Of a DNA stretch of 64,000 bases, positions 46,984 through 55,903 are shown piece by piece (position 1 is the first letter of the stretch; each line of letters begins with the position of its first letter). Position numbers and translations under genes: made by a program. Below the pieces are notes generated by a model, which saw nothing but the letters and a program-made list of their open reading frames with translations, made no database searches and had not been told where the DNA came from. Origin of the DNA: AC-49 sp963766605 (GTDB lineage Bacteria; Actinomycetota; Thermoleophilia; Solirubrobacterales; Solirubrobacteraceae); NCBI GenBank assembly GCA_963766605.1, contig CAVYAT010000001.1:806001-870000 (forward strand), in the 5' to 3' direction.

Positions 46984-47957
46984 AGCTCGGTCGTGTCCCG
47001 CAGGATCAGGAACTGCGCCGTGGTGATGACCGCGATCACCAGGACGAGACATATCGCCATCGCGGTCGCGTAGCCGAGCTGGAACCGTGTGAACGCTGTC
47101 TGGTAGATCCACTCGACGACGGTTTCCAGGCCCACGTTGTTCTGCGCCAGGATGTAGAACTGGTTGAAGGCCAGAAACGAGCCGATGACCGACACGATGA
47201 GTGACAGCGCGATCGATCGCCGCAGCATCGGCAGGGTGATGCGCCACTCCTTGGCCCACCAGGACGCGCCGTCCACGTCGGCCGCCTCGTAGAGCTCGCG
47301 TGGGATGCCCTGCATGCCTCCGGTCAGGATCAGCATCGTGAGCCCCGACGCGAACCAGACGACGATCACCGAGATCGCCAGCAACGCGCTGCCGTAGCCG
47401 ATCGTCCACGTGTGGCTGTCGCTGACCAGTCCCAGCTTTGACAGCAGGAAGTCGGCGCCGCCCGAGTTCGGCTGCAGCTCGATCTCGAAGATGAAACTGA
47501 CGGTGGTCAGCCCGATGACGAACGGCAGGAAGAAGATCGTTCTGAACAGCTTCGCGCCGAAGCGGTTCGCCCGCAGAAGCGTGGCCAATCCGTAGCCGAC
47601 CAGGAAGATCACCGGGGTGACGATCGCGGTGTAGACCAGGGTGAACTTCACCGCGTGCCAGAACTCCTGGTCGTGCAGGAGGTTCTTGTAGTTCTCCAGG
47701 CCGATGTAGTGATACGACCCCAGCAGCGGCCAGTTGGTCAGCGATATGTAGACCGCGTAGCCGAGCGGGAACAGCACAAAGACCGCGACCATCGCCACGG
47801 CCGGCAGGACCAGAAGCCTGCCGGCGCGCGCCGACCGGCGGCTCTGTGCACTACGACGAGCCGACCGGCCGGCGGGGCTGGCGCTGTCGCCGCGGGTCCG
47901 CCGGAAGGTACTGCTCTTCCGGCGGACCATGACGTCCTTGTCAGCGACCTGTGTCAC
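46980..47957 (-). CDS. Sugar ABC transporter permease, MalF/AraP type
   Basis: A 325-residue permease. A basic, disordered N-terminal 45 residues is followed by six membrane segments, starting LLVLPAVAMVAVFVLFPLGY. The EAA loop is RELYEAADVDGASWWAKEW. GTG 47957 is the start. It lies between the binding-protein gene (39 bases upstream) and the AraQ-like gene. Together with it, this forms the channel for the arabinoside importer. Confidence 0.93.
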   Translation of the reverse strand: MTQVADKDVMVRRKSSTFRRTRGDSASPAGRSARRSAQSRRSARAGRLLVLPAVAMVAVFVLFPLGYAVYISLTNWPLLGSYHYIGLENYKNLLHDQEFWHAVKFTLVYTAIVTPVIFLVGYGLATLLRANRFGAKLFRTIFFLPFVIGLTTVSFIFEIELQPNSGGADFLLSKLGLVSDSHTWTIGYGSALLAISVIVVWFASGLTMLILTGGMQGIPRELYEAADVDGASWWAKEWRITLPMLRRSIALSLIVSVIGSFLAFNQFYILAQNNVGLETVVEWIYQTAFTRFQLGYATAMAICLVLVIAVITTAQFLILRDTTEL

Positions 47958-47996
47958 TGTGGAGCTACGTTATCCGGCCTCTTACAGACGCCGTTG

Positions 47997-49304
47997 TCAG
48001 CCGCCTGAGTTCGTGGACTTGAGCAGGCTCTCGAACCCGGACTGTGCCGTGCTCTGGCCGCCACTGGTGTCGCCGTTGTACACAGCGGAGGTGAACATCT
48101 TGAACCAGGGTGAGTTCGGCTCGTTGAACGCCTGGTCGTAGATCAGGGTCGTCGGTGCATACCCGGTCTTCAGGGCCTGCAGAGCAACCGCGTCGTACGG
48201 GTTGGCCTTCTTGAAGGCCGGCGTCAGGGTCGAGGTGACGACCGGCGTGTAGCCGTACTTCGGGTACTGGGCCTGCTGCTGGGGCTGCAGCATCCACTGC
48301 ACGAACTCCCAGGCGCCCGATGCGTTCTTGGCGCCCTTCGGGATGACGAAGTCATCGCCTCCGTCGAACGTCGAGCCGGGCCCGCCGTTCTGCCCGGGCA
48401 GCGGTGCGATCCCGAAGTCCTTGATGTGACCACCCTTGACGAACGCCGGATACTTGCCGTACGGCCCCGGGTACAGGCCGATCGTCCCGTTGGCGAAGTC
48501 ATCGCCCCAGGTCGCACCGTTGTCGGTCTGGTCGTTGGCCGGCGCGTCGCCGTTCTTCCAGATCGTGTGGTACGCGTTGAGCAGCGCCGCGAGCTCGCCG
48601 TTGCCCTTGATGTTGATCGACTGATGCGGGAGTGAGCCCTTGATCATGTAGTTCTTATCGGCCCACAGGTCCGGCTCCATCACGAATCCCAGGCAGCCCT
48701 GGCAGTCACCGGCGAACGAGAGTCCGTACGTACCGGAGATCCCGAGCTTCTGGACCGCGTTGGCGTCACTGACCATCGCGGCGAAGGACTTCGGTGGGCC
48801 GTTGATGTGGGCCTTCGCGAAGAGCGCCTTGTTGTACCAGAGCACCGATAGGTCGGCGAGATACGGGACGCCGTAGTTCTTGCCGCGGTACACACCCAGG
48901 GCGACGTGGCCCGGGCTCAGCGCTGCCTTCCCGGGAAGGGCGTTGATGTACTTGGTGAGGTTGAAGAGCGCGCCTTCGCTCGTGAACTCGGGAACGTCAA
49001 TGTCGTTCAACCCGACCAGGTCTGGCGGGTGGTGCGCACGAATCGCCGTCGCCAGCGTCGACGTGTCGTTGTTGGGTGAGGTCTGGACGATCTTGACCTT
49101 CAACCCGGGATGCGTCGCGTTGAACTTCGGAACCAGTGCCAGGGCAGCGCCATTTGTAGCCGCCCGCTGATAGAAGACCACCGTCCCCTTCGCGTTCACG
49201 CCGAACTTCGCCTTGGGCGCCGTCGCCGACGCCGACCCTATTGTCACTACCACCGCGCAGATGGCGAGTGCTACGACCGCCGCACCCAATCCGAGCTTTT
49301 TCAT
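47997..49304 (-). CDS. Sugar ABC transporter substrate-binding protein
   Basis: A 435-residue extracellular binding protein of the family 1 (MalE/UgpB) type. The signal peptide MKKLGLGAAVVALAICAVV has a cleavage region near SASA, with no clear lipobox Cys, unusual for a Gram-positive-type binding protein. The mature part shows GTVVFYQRAATNGAALA, PDLVGLNDIDVPEF, and GGDDFVIPKGAKN with the hinge region. A strong Shine-Dalgarno sequence GGAGGAG precedes the ATG. It is the first gene of the arabinoside operon and lies next to the LacI operators. Confidence 0.92.
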   Translation of the reverse strand: MKKLGLGAAVVALAICAVVVTIGSASATAPKAKFGVNAKGTVVFYQRAATNGAALALVPKFNATHPGLKVKIVQTSPNNDTSTLATAIRAHHPPDLVGLNDIDVPEFTSEGALFNLTKYINALPGKAALSPGHVALGVYRGKNYGVPYLADLSVLWYNKALFAKAHINGPPKSFAAMVSDANAVQKLGISGTYGLSFAGDCQGCLGFVMEPDLWADKNYMIKGSLPHQSINIKGNGELAALLNAYHTIWKNGDAPANDQTDNGATWGDDFANGTIGLYPGPYGKYPAFVKGGHIKDFGIAPLPGQNGGPGSTFDGGDDFVIPKGAKNASGAWEFVQWMLQPQQQAQYPKYGYTPVVTSTLTPAFKKANPYDAVALQALKTGYAPTTLIYDQAFNEPNSPWFKMFTSAVYNGDTSGGQSTAQSGFESLLKSTNSGG

Positions 49305-49364
49305 CGCGTCTCCTCCGTCAACTCTCTTCGATGCCGTTGGTTCAGTGAGCTAAACTGTCTTTGT

Positions 49365-49388
49365 CGAAGCGCTTCGCGAAGCGCTTCG
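49365..49388. promoter_or_regulatory. Two abutting LacI-family operators
   Basis: CGAAGCGCTTCG occurs twice with no gap, at 49365-49376 and 49377-49388. Each is a perfect 12-base palindrome with the central CG typical of LacI-family sites. They lie 60-85 bases upstream of the binding-protein gene and 67-91 bases upstream of the lacI gene. Confidence 0.8.
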
Positions 49389-49455
49389 CGAACGTAACAT
49401 TCGCCACAGGACGTGTCAAGGGCGAACGTACAAACACCATGCGAGAATCCCCGCG

Positions 49456-50583
49456 ATGACTCCCCCGACGATGGCCCAGATTGCCGCCCGCGCGGGAGTT
49501 GCGCTGAGCACGGTTTCGTACGTGCTCAGCGGAAAGCGCCCCGTCTCGGAGGAGATGCGGGCGCGTGTTCTCACCGCGGTCGAGGAGCTCGACTATCGAC
49601 CTCACCGGCCGGCGCGCGCGCTCGCGAGCGGGATGTCGCACACCATCGCGCTGTTTCTGCCCTCCCCCAACTGGGATCTCGTCCCGGTGCAGCAGACGTT
49701 CGTCGCCGGCGCGACGCAGGCAACGAGCGCGAGCGACTACTCGCTGCTTCTGTCGACGGCGGCGACTGATCCTGAAGAGATCGTGCAACTGGTCGCCAGC
49801 CACCGGGCGGACGGTGTGATCCTCATGGAGACGCTCGCCGACGACCCCCGCGTCCGCAAGCTCCAATCCGCCGGCCTGCCGTTCAGCCTGATCGGGCGTA
49901 CCGCCGACACCGAGGGGATCAGCTACGTCGACATCGACTTCGGGGCTGCCGTGCGAACGAGCCTCGAACACCTCGTCGGACTGGGACATCGTTGCGTCGC
50001 ACTGTTCAACTTCCCCCAGGATCAGCTCGACGCCGGATACACCTCCGCGCTGCTCGCTCGAGACGCGTTCAGCGATGCCGCAGACGAGTTCGGCGTCCGC
50101 GGCATTCATCTCAGCTGTCCCCATCCGCCCCGGGAGGCGTTCGATGTTGCGGCCGCGCTGCTCGCCTCGGAGCCAGAGTGCACCGCAGCGATCACGACCG
50201 GCTGGCAGTTCAGCGGGCTCCTGGCCGCCCTGCGGGCCGCCGATCTGCACGTCCCGGACGACTTCTCGATCGTTTCGGTCATCGCGGGCCAGTACGCCGA
50301 GATGCTGACCCCGGCACTCACAGGAATCGAGTGGCCGGCGTTCCAGGCCGGACGCCTCGTTGCCGAGATGCTCATCGAGCGGCTTGCGGACGACACCGCA
50401 GCGCCCTGCCAGCTGCTGATCGGCGGCGAACTCAAGATCCGCGAATCGACCGGCGCGGCTCGCGACGGCACGTCCCGAGCCCGACCGACCCGCCGCACGC
50501 GACGTGGTCCGGCCACGCCCAAGCGGCCCGCGGGCAACGGAGCGCCCCCGAAGGCCGGGTCGCCGGCGAAGTCGGCCGGCTGA
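49456..50583 (+). CDS. LacI-family transcriptional regulator of the arabinoside operon
   Basis: A 375-residue repressor. The N-terminal helix-turn-helix is MAQIAARAGVALSTVSYVLS, with the hinge helix in RPHRPARALASGM. The C-terminal sugar-binding domain continues to about residue 335, with DGVILMETLADDPRV, LGHRCVALFNFPQDQ and SIVSVIAGQY. A basic, low-complexity tail of 40 residues (RPTRRTRRG, PAKSAG) follows and is not part of the usual fold (330-340 residues). It is divergent from the transporter operon and shares the operators at 49365-49388. The inducer is probably arabinose or an arabinoside (inference). Confidence 0.9.
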   Translation: MTPPTMAQIAARAGVALSTVSYVLSGKRPVSEEMRARVLTAVEELDYRPHRPARALASGMSHTIALFLPSPNWDLVPVQQTFVAGATQATSASDYSLLLSTAATDPEEIVQLVASHRADGVILMETLADDPRVRKLQSAGLPFSLIGRTADTEGISYVDIDFGAAVRTSLEHLVGLGHRCVALFNFPQDQLDAGYTSALLARDAFSDAADEFGVRGIHLSCPHPPREAFDVAAALLASEPECTAAITTGWQFSGLLAALRAADLHVPDDFSIVSVIAGQYAEMLTPALTGIEWPAFQAGRLVAEMLIERLADDTAAPCQLLIGGELKIRESTGAARDGTSRARPTRRTRRGPATPKRPAGNGAPPKAGSPAKSAG

Positions 50584-50657
50584 CGGGCGGTCGTCATCGC
50601 GCGCAGACTGACGTGCCGGCGCTATAGATGCGCCGGTATGTCGACGCTGTCGGGGCG

Positions 50658-50663
50658 TACAGT
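50658..50663 (+). promoter_or_regulatory. Candidate -10 box for the beta-helix protein gene
   Basis: TACAGT ends 6 bases before the ATG at 50670. The same box, 7 bases before the ATG, occurs at 59250. No Shine-Dalgarno sequence is present, so a leaderless transcript is likely. Confidence 0.4.
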
Positions 50664-50669
50664 CAGATC

Positions 50670-52451
50670 ATGCGACGCGTCGTCGCCGGGGTGGTCACGG
50701 TCATCGTGCTGGCGTCAGCCGCCAGCGCGAGCGCGACGACGTTCTGCGTGCACCAGCCGGCGGACGCGTGCGCGCTGGGCACGATCGACGAGGCCGGGAA
50801 CCTCAACAAGGCGATCACCGACGCCTCGGCGTCGCCCGCGTCGACGATCAGCGTGGGACCGGGGCGGTTCATCACCGGGGGCGCCGCGGTCAGCGAAGAC
50901 CCCGCGTTCGCGATGACCGGCGCCGGCCCGGCGCTGACGACGATCACCTCGACCGGATCGTCTGGGGCGGTGCTCAACGTGTCCGGCTCGGTCTCCAACC
51001 TGGCGGTCGAGATCCCGGCCGGCGAAGACGGCATCTCCATCGACGACGGCGTGGTTCGCAACGTCGTCGTGACCGGCGGATCGGACAACTCGACCGGCGT
51101 CTCGCTGTTCAGCGCGTCGCTCGTCGACTCGACCGTGACGATGGCGTCGCGCTCGGGCACCGCCGGGGTAAAGCTGTTCCACGAGGGCACCGAGACGCGG
51201 GATCCGACCGTCTCGGGCTCGACCCTGTCGGCGTTCCGCGCCGCGATCGCGCTCGACAGCTTCTCGATCGATCACTCGACGCTGATCGGCGCGGCCGGCG
51301 TTCGTCAGACCTCGAGCGGTACGGGCAGCACCCTCGACGCTGATGTCATCCGGATCGACACCAACGGCGGCAACGGGATCTCGATCAACAACGGCGACGC
51401 CAGCGGCACCGTTGCGATGTTGCTCGTCAACGTGACCATCGACGGTGCCGGGGCCGGTGGGACGACGACCGGGATAAACGTGGCAGGCTCGACGCCGACC
51501 GTCGTCGAGGTGCAGGCGGACCAGAGCATCATCTGGGACGTCACGCGCGCGTGGAGCCGGTCGCCAGACAGCGGCGGCCCGACGATCGACCTGACCGTTC
51601 TTGACGACATCTTCTCGCCGACCAGCGACAACTGCCCGAGTTGCCCTGCCGTGACCGAGAATCACGTGATCAACAACGACCCGGAGTTCGTCAACGCGGC
51701 CGCCGGCGACCTGCACCTGCGGTTCTCGAGCACCGCCGTCGACATCATCGCGGCCGCACCGATCACGCCGCTTGATCGCGACGGGCAGCCGCGACCCGTC
51801 GACGGCGACGGCAACGGCTCAAAGCGCCTGGACTACGGCGCCTACGAGTACCAGCACCGCACGCCGGCCGCGGTCATCGCGGCGCCCGACAGCGCCGTGC
51901 CGGGCGGGCCCGTCGCGTTCGACGCCTCGGGCTCGTCGGACCCCGACGACGGCGACACGCTGACCTACGCGTGGGCATTCGGCGACGGCACCGCCGCCGC
52001 GACCGCCCAGGCCACCCATGCCTATGCGGCGCCCGGTGTCTACAGCGCATCGGTCACGGTCACCGATCCGACCGGCCTCACGGCGACCGCGACACACGCG
52101 ATCACGGTCGCCGCACCGCCGCCACCGCCACCACCGTCCTCGACGACCACCGCCCCGCCGCCGCCGCCCGCCAAGGACCGCACCCCACCGAAGATCACCG
52201 GCCTGAAGATCAGCCACGGCAAGCTGAAGCTCACGTTGTCGGAGACCGCAACTGTGACCGTCGCCGAGGAGCAGCTCCTCAAGCACGGCCATCACCACAC
52301 CGTGCGCACCCTCAAGCACAAGCTCACGAAGGGATCGCACACCCTGTCGCTCGGCACGCTTCACCGGGCCAGCTACCACCTCGTCGTGCGCGCGACCGAC
52401 GCCTCCGGCAACCGCTCGACGTCGCACACCCTGTCGCTGCATCACCACTGA
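50670..52451 (+). CDS. Secreted beta-helix/PKD-domain protein
   Basis: A 593-residue exported protein. The signal peptide MRRVVAGVVTVIVLASAASA is followed by a repetitive beta-rich region to about residue 330 that reads like a right-handed parallel beta-helix. A choice-of-anchor-Q-like segment, ending DYGAYEYQH, closes the helix. A PKD domain follows (PVAFDASGSSDPDDGDTLTY and AWAFGDGTAAATAQ, with YSASVTVTD). A Pro-rich linker then leads to a His/Lys-rich C-terminal Ig-like domain ending HTLSLHHH. Probably a surface or matrix protein that binds carbohydrate; no catalytic residues can be assigned. Confidence 0.78.
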   Translation: MRRVVAGVVTVIVLASAASASATTFCVHQPADACALGTIDEAGNLNKAITDASASPASTISVGPGRFITGGAAVSEDPAFAMTGAGPALTTITSTGSSGAVLNVSGSVSNLAVEIPAGEDGISIDDGVVRNVVVTGGSDNSTGVSLFSASLVDSTVTMASRSGTAGVKLFHEGTETRDPTVSGSTLSAFRAAIALDSFSIDHSTLIGAAGVRQTSSGTGSTLDADVIRIDTNGGNGISINNGDASGTVAMLLVNVTIDGAGAGGTTTGINVAGSTPTVVEVQADQSIIWDVTRAWSRSPDSGGPTIDLTVLDDIFSPTSDNCPSCPAVTENHVINNDPEFVNAAAGDLHLRFSSTAVDIIAAAPITPLDRDGQPRPVDGDGNGSKRLDYGAYEYQHRTPAAVIAAPDSAVPGGPVAFDASGSSDPDDGDTLTYAWAFGDGTAAATAQATHAYAAPGVYSASVTVTDPTGLTATATHAITVAAPPPPPPPSSTTTAPPPPPAKDRTPPKITGLKISHGKLKLTLSETATVTVAEEQLLKHGHHHTVRTLKHKLTKGSHTLSLGTLHRASYHLVVRATDASGNRSTSHTLSLHHH

Positions 52452-52535
52452 CGACGGCAGCGGGACCGGCGCATCCTCCGGCCGATCCGCCGATCGCGGG
52501 ATGGCCGTGGGCGGCCGGCCCTGGACAGTGGATGG

Positions 52536-52928
52536 ATGAGCGTCCAGCGGCCCCCGGCGGTGCGGGTGATCGTGGCCGATGACCACGAGAACTATCGCGA
52601 CGGCATCGTCCGCACGCTGCGCGCGGCGGGGATGCTCGTCGTCGGCGCCGGGAGCGACGGAGCCGAGGCGTTGGCGCTCATCCGTGAGCACCGGCCCGAT
52701 GTCGCGCTGCTCGACGTCGTCATGCCGGGCATGGGCGGCATCGACGTCGCCGCGGCTCTGGCGCGCGACGGGGCGGCGACCGCGGTCGTGATGCTGTCCG
52801 GCTTTGACCAGGACGAGCTGGTCGCCGCCGCGCATGAGGCCGGCGCTGTCGCCTTCGTCAGCAAGCAGGCCGACCGCGAGACGATCGTCAGCGTGGTGTC
52901 AGCGGCAGCGACGGGATCGTCGCCGTGA
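52536..52928 (+). CDS. Stand-alone response-regulator receiver
   Basis: A 130-residue receiver domain with no output domain. The acidic pocket is VADDHE (Asp15-Asp16), the phosphoacceptor is Asp60 in LLDVVMPG, and the switch residues are Ser88 (MLSGF) and Lys110 (FVSKQAD). The ATG overlaps no other gene. Its 3' end overlaps the convergent NarX-like kinase gene by 41 bases. Because the receiver lies beside that kinase, it may be a second target or a phosphate sink for it, next to the full-length regulator at 54075-54719; this is inference. Confidence 0.87.
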   Translation: MSVQRPPAVRVIVADDHENYRDGIVRTLRAAGMLVVGAGSDGAEALALIREHRPDVALLDVVMPGMGGIDVAAALARDGAATAVVMLSGFDQDELVAAAHEAGAVAFVSKQADRETIVSVVSAAATGSSP

Positions 52929-54078
52929 TCGTCGTCCCGCGGCCCTGCTCGCTGTCGATCACCAGATCGCCCCCGACCGCCCGGATGCGCTCGCCGATCG
53001 CAGCGAGCCCGATGTGCCCGCCGGCCAGCGCCTGACCCAGCCGCTCGGGCCCGAAGCCGACACCGTCGTCGCTGATCCGCAGTCGCAACGAGCCGTTGTC
53101 GGCGCCCAGCGCGACGTCGACATGGGTCGCGTGCGCGTGCTTGGCGGCGTTGGTGAGGATCTCGCGGGCACTGGCGAACAGCAGCGCGTCGTGGGTCTGC
53201 GCCGCCGCCGGCTCGACCCGCACCCGCGCGGTGAAGCGCCCGCGCCGGGCCGCTTCGTCGCCGAAGTGCTGGAGCACCGCTGCGCTTCCGGCGCGCTCGA
53301 GCCCCACCGGATGCATCGCGAAGACCTCGTCGCGCAGCTGTTGGTGGGTCTCGTCAAGCGCCCCCTTGGCCCGCTCGCCGGCATCGGTCACCCCGCGCTG
53401 GAGGTCGGTCACCTCCTGGCGGGCCAGGAGGACGTTCTGGATCGCGCCGTCGTGGAGAACCTGGGCCAGGCGGTGACGCTCGCGGGCCTCGGCGCCGAGC
53501 AGTTGGCGGACGAGCTCCCGGCGGCTGGTCGCCAGGGCCGCGAACCGTCGCGCCCGGCGGCCGACGAGCGTCGAGACCATCACCGCGGCCGCCCCGACCC
53601 AGATCAGGGTCAGCGACTCCTCGACGATCAGCTTTGTGTCGGCCGGCAGGCGTGAGCCCGGATGCGGGATCGTGACCATCAGGTACGCGACGAGCGCCAG
53701 ACCGGTCCAGCCCGCGGTCAGCATCGGCGACAGGCGCAGCGCGGCAATGATCGGCAGCACGTAGAACGCGAAGCGCAGCGGCGAGGTCGCACCGCCCGAC
53801 GTGTACACGAGCGCCGCGATCAGCACGAGATCGACGAGCGCCTGGGCCAGCGGCGCCGGCGGCGTGCGGTCACGTCGCAGGCCCAGCGCGAGCATCGCCA
53901 GGCCGTAGATCGCCAGCGCGACGACAAGGTAGGGATAGAGGTCGACGCCGAGGTCGCGCTGGCGGTTGGACAACGCGACCAGCGCGATCGGGACGAGCGC
54001 CAGGCGCAGCGCGGCGATGGCGAGATTGGCGGCGCGGGCGTCGGGCGCCGCGGGATCGCGCTGCGCCGAGGCGCTCAT
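52888..54078 (-). CDS. NarL-type sensor histidine kinase
   Basis: A 396-residue kinase of the HisKA_3 class. About five to six hydrophobic segments span residues 18-175, with no large extracytoplasmic domain, so it may sense membrane state or small molecules. The phosphoacceptor is His209 in AQVLHDGAIQNVLLA. The ATPase domain shows REILTNAAKHAHA and ISDDGVGFGPERLG, with GHIGLAAIGERI. The ATG overlaps the stop of the response regulator (ATGA), so the two are a coupled pair. Its end overlaps the convergent receiver gene. Confidence 0.9.
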   Translation of the reverse strand: MSASAQRDPAAPDARAANLAIAALRLALVPIALVALSNRQRDLGVDLYPYLVVALAIYGLAMLALGLRRDRTPPAPLAQALVDLVLIAALVYTSGGATSPLRFAFYVLPIIAALRLSPMLTAGWTGLALVAYLMVTIPHPGSRLPADTKLIVEESLTLIWVGAAAVMVSTLVGRRARRFAALATSRRELVRQLLGAEARERHRLAQVLHDGAIQNVLLARQEVTDLQRGVTDAGERAKGALDETHQQLRDEVFAMHPVGLERAGSAAVLQHFGDEAARRGRFTARVRVEPAAAQTHDALLFASAREILTNAAKHAHATHVDVALGADNGSLRLRISDDGVGFGPERLGQALAGGHIGLAAIGERIRAVGGDLVIDSEQGRGTTITATIPSLPLTPR

Positions 54079-54719
54079 TCCAGCAACCCGTGGCGCATCG
54101 CCTGCGCCACACAGGCCGCGCGGTCGGACACGTCGAGCTTCTCGTAGATGTGTCCGACGTGCGTCTTGACCGTCGAAGGCGCAACGAACAGCCGGGTCCC
54201 GATCTCGGTCGCATTGCATCCGGCGGCCATGAGGTTGAGGATCTCGAGCTCGCGGGCGGTCAGCACGGGGCGCGTGTCGTCGACGCCGTGGGCGCGGATC
54301 TGCTCGAGCAGTCCGCCCTGCAGCCCGGGCCCGAGCACCGTCTCGCCCCGCGCCACGGCCGCGACCGCGTCGCAGACGGTGGCGCGGTCGGCGCTCTTGG
54401 ATAGGTAGCCGGCCGCGCCCGCGGCGATCGTCTGATGGACGATCGAGCCCTCCGTCGAGGCGGACAGCATCAGCACGCGCGTGGCGAGCTTGTCGCGCCG
54501 GACCGCGGCGAGCACCTTCAGCCCGTCGAGGCCGGGCAGGGACAGGTCGAGCACCGCCACTGCGGGGCCCATCTCGCGGATGAGGGCCAGCGCGGCGGGC
54601 CCGTCGTCGGCCTCGCCGACCAGCTCGAGATCGGGCCGCTCGCGAACCGCACGGGCAATGCCGTCGCGGAACAGCGGATGATCGTCGGCGACCAGGACGG
54701 TTGCGCGGGCCGGGGCCAC
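54075..54719 (-). CDS. NarL/FixJ-type response regulator
   Basis: A 214-residue two-domain regulator. The receiver shows VADDHPLFRDG and Asp58 in AVLDLSLPGLDG, with MLSAST and YLSKSAD. The C-terminal LuxR-type helix-turn-helix (residues 148-212) has LTARELEILNLMAAGCNATE and VAPSTVKTHVGHIYEKLDV. GTG 54719 was chosen because it places the receiver at the N-terminus. It is first in an operon with the kinase, by an ATGA overlap. The target genes are unknown. Confidence 0.92.
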   Translation of the reverse strand: MAPARATVLVADDHPLFRDGIARAVRERPDLELVGEADDGPAALALIREMGPAVAVLDLSLPGLDGLKVLAAVRRDKLATRVLMLSASTEGSIVHQTIAAGAAGYLSKSADRATVCDAVAAVARGETVLGPGLQGGLLEQIRAHGVDDTRPVLTARELEILNLMAAGCNATEIGTRLFVAPSTVKTHVGHIYEKLDVSDRAACVAQAMRHGLLE

Positions 54720-54865
54720 GACCGCGTTGTAGCACCGCGGCGGTGACCGCCGTCGCACTTGAACCCCGGCGCGCCCGTCCGCCGGCTGGGGGATGGCGAC
54801 GTCGTCTTGTGCATCGACCGCGAATCCGATGCGGCCGGCCGCGCTGAGCGGCAAGACTTCGGCCC

Positions 54866-55903
54866 ATGACCGCTGCGCGAGCCATCACGTGGGCGCTAGT
54901 CGTCGTCGCCTTGTCGGCGGCGCTGGCCGGCTGCGGGCTGGCCCAGGCCGGGACGCGGCCACAGCTCGCCGCCCCGACCACGCCCGCCGACGTGTCGGTC
55001 TCCTCGACGCCGTGCTTCGGCGCCGTGGCCCGCGCACCCGGTCATCCCTGCGCGAGCGCGGCGAGACCGCTCGGCGTCGTGCCGACCCCGGCCGTCGCCG
55101 CCGTGACACCCAACGCGCCGTGTAACAGCGCCCACGTCGAAGGCCCGCTGTACGTCTGCTCGTTCGGCGTCCCGGCGCGCCGTGCCCGGCGCACGATCGC
55201 GCTGATCGGCGACAGCCACGCCGCCATGTGGCGCGCCGCGCTGGCCCCCATCGCGCGCGCCGAGCGCTGGCACGGCATCAGCATCGTCCACCCCGGCTGC
55301 CCGCTCAACGCGCTGGTCCGCCAGATCGGCGGCGCGCTGCGCGACGCGTCGTGCGGGACGTGGCAGCGGGCGATCATCCCGTGGTTGCGGCGCAACCCCG
55401 AGGTGAGCGCGATGTTCGTCGGAGGGCTGAGCGACAGCCCGTTCATCCGGCCGTCGGGCGAGCCGAACTTCCCCGCCGCGGTCGGCGGCTACCAGCAGAT
55501 CTGGAAACAGGTCCCGTCGTGGATCCAGCACATCGTCGTGATGCGCGACACGCCGCGCTACGGCCCGCACAACCTCGAATGCGTGAACCGCGCGATGGAC
55601 GCGGGTGCCCAGGCCGGCCTCGTGTGCGCCGTACCCCGGTCGACGGCGCTGCCGCCCGACCCGCAGCTCGTGGCGGCGATCGGGATGCACTCGCCGCGTT
55701 TCCAGGCGATCGACGTCAACAACGAGATCTGCAGCGCGCGCTGGTGCTATCCGGTCGTCGGCGGCGCCCTGGTCCTCAAGGACATCACCCACATGACGCG
55801 CACGTTCGCCGCGACGCTCGCGCCGGCCGTCATGTCCCGGGTCGAGGTGCTGACCCGCAGCTGGGCGCCCGCTAGTGGAGCAGGCCTTCGGCGCGGCACC
55901 TGA
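54866..55903 (+). CDS. Secreted SGNH-hydrolase lipoprotein
   Basis: A 345-residue exported protein. MTAARAITWALVVVALSAAL and the lipobox LAGC (Cys23) mark it as a lipoprotein. The SGNH core starts at residue 110 with IALIGDSHAAMW (Ser117) and ends with KDITHMTRT (the DxxH pair). Conserved cysteines (PGCPLNA, CGTW, CSARWCYP) fit disulfides. It resembles the SGNH domain fused to OafA-type membrane acyltransferases, but here it is free-standing and lipid-anchored. It could deacetylate or acetylate envelope glycans. Its 3' end overlaps the convergent anti-sigma gene by 32 bases. Confidence 0.82.
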   Translation: MTAARAITWALVVVALSAALAGCGLAQAGTRPQLAAPTTPADVSVSSTPCFGAVARAPGHPCASAARPLGVVPTPAVAAVTPNAPCNSAHVEGPLYVCSFGVPARRARRTIALIGDSHAAMWRAALAPIARAERWHGISIVHPGCPLNALVRQIGGALRDASCGTWQRAIIPWLRRNPEVSAMFVGGLSDSPFIRPSGEPNFPAAVGGYQQIWKQVPSWIQHIVVMRDTPRYGPHNLECVNRAMDAGAQAGLVCAVPRSTALPPDPQLVAAIGMHSPRFQAIDVNNEICSARWCYPVVGGALVLKDITHMTRTFAATLAPAVMSRVEVLTRSWAPASGAGLRRGT

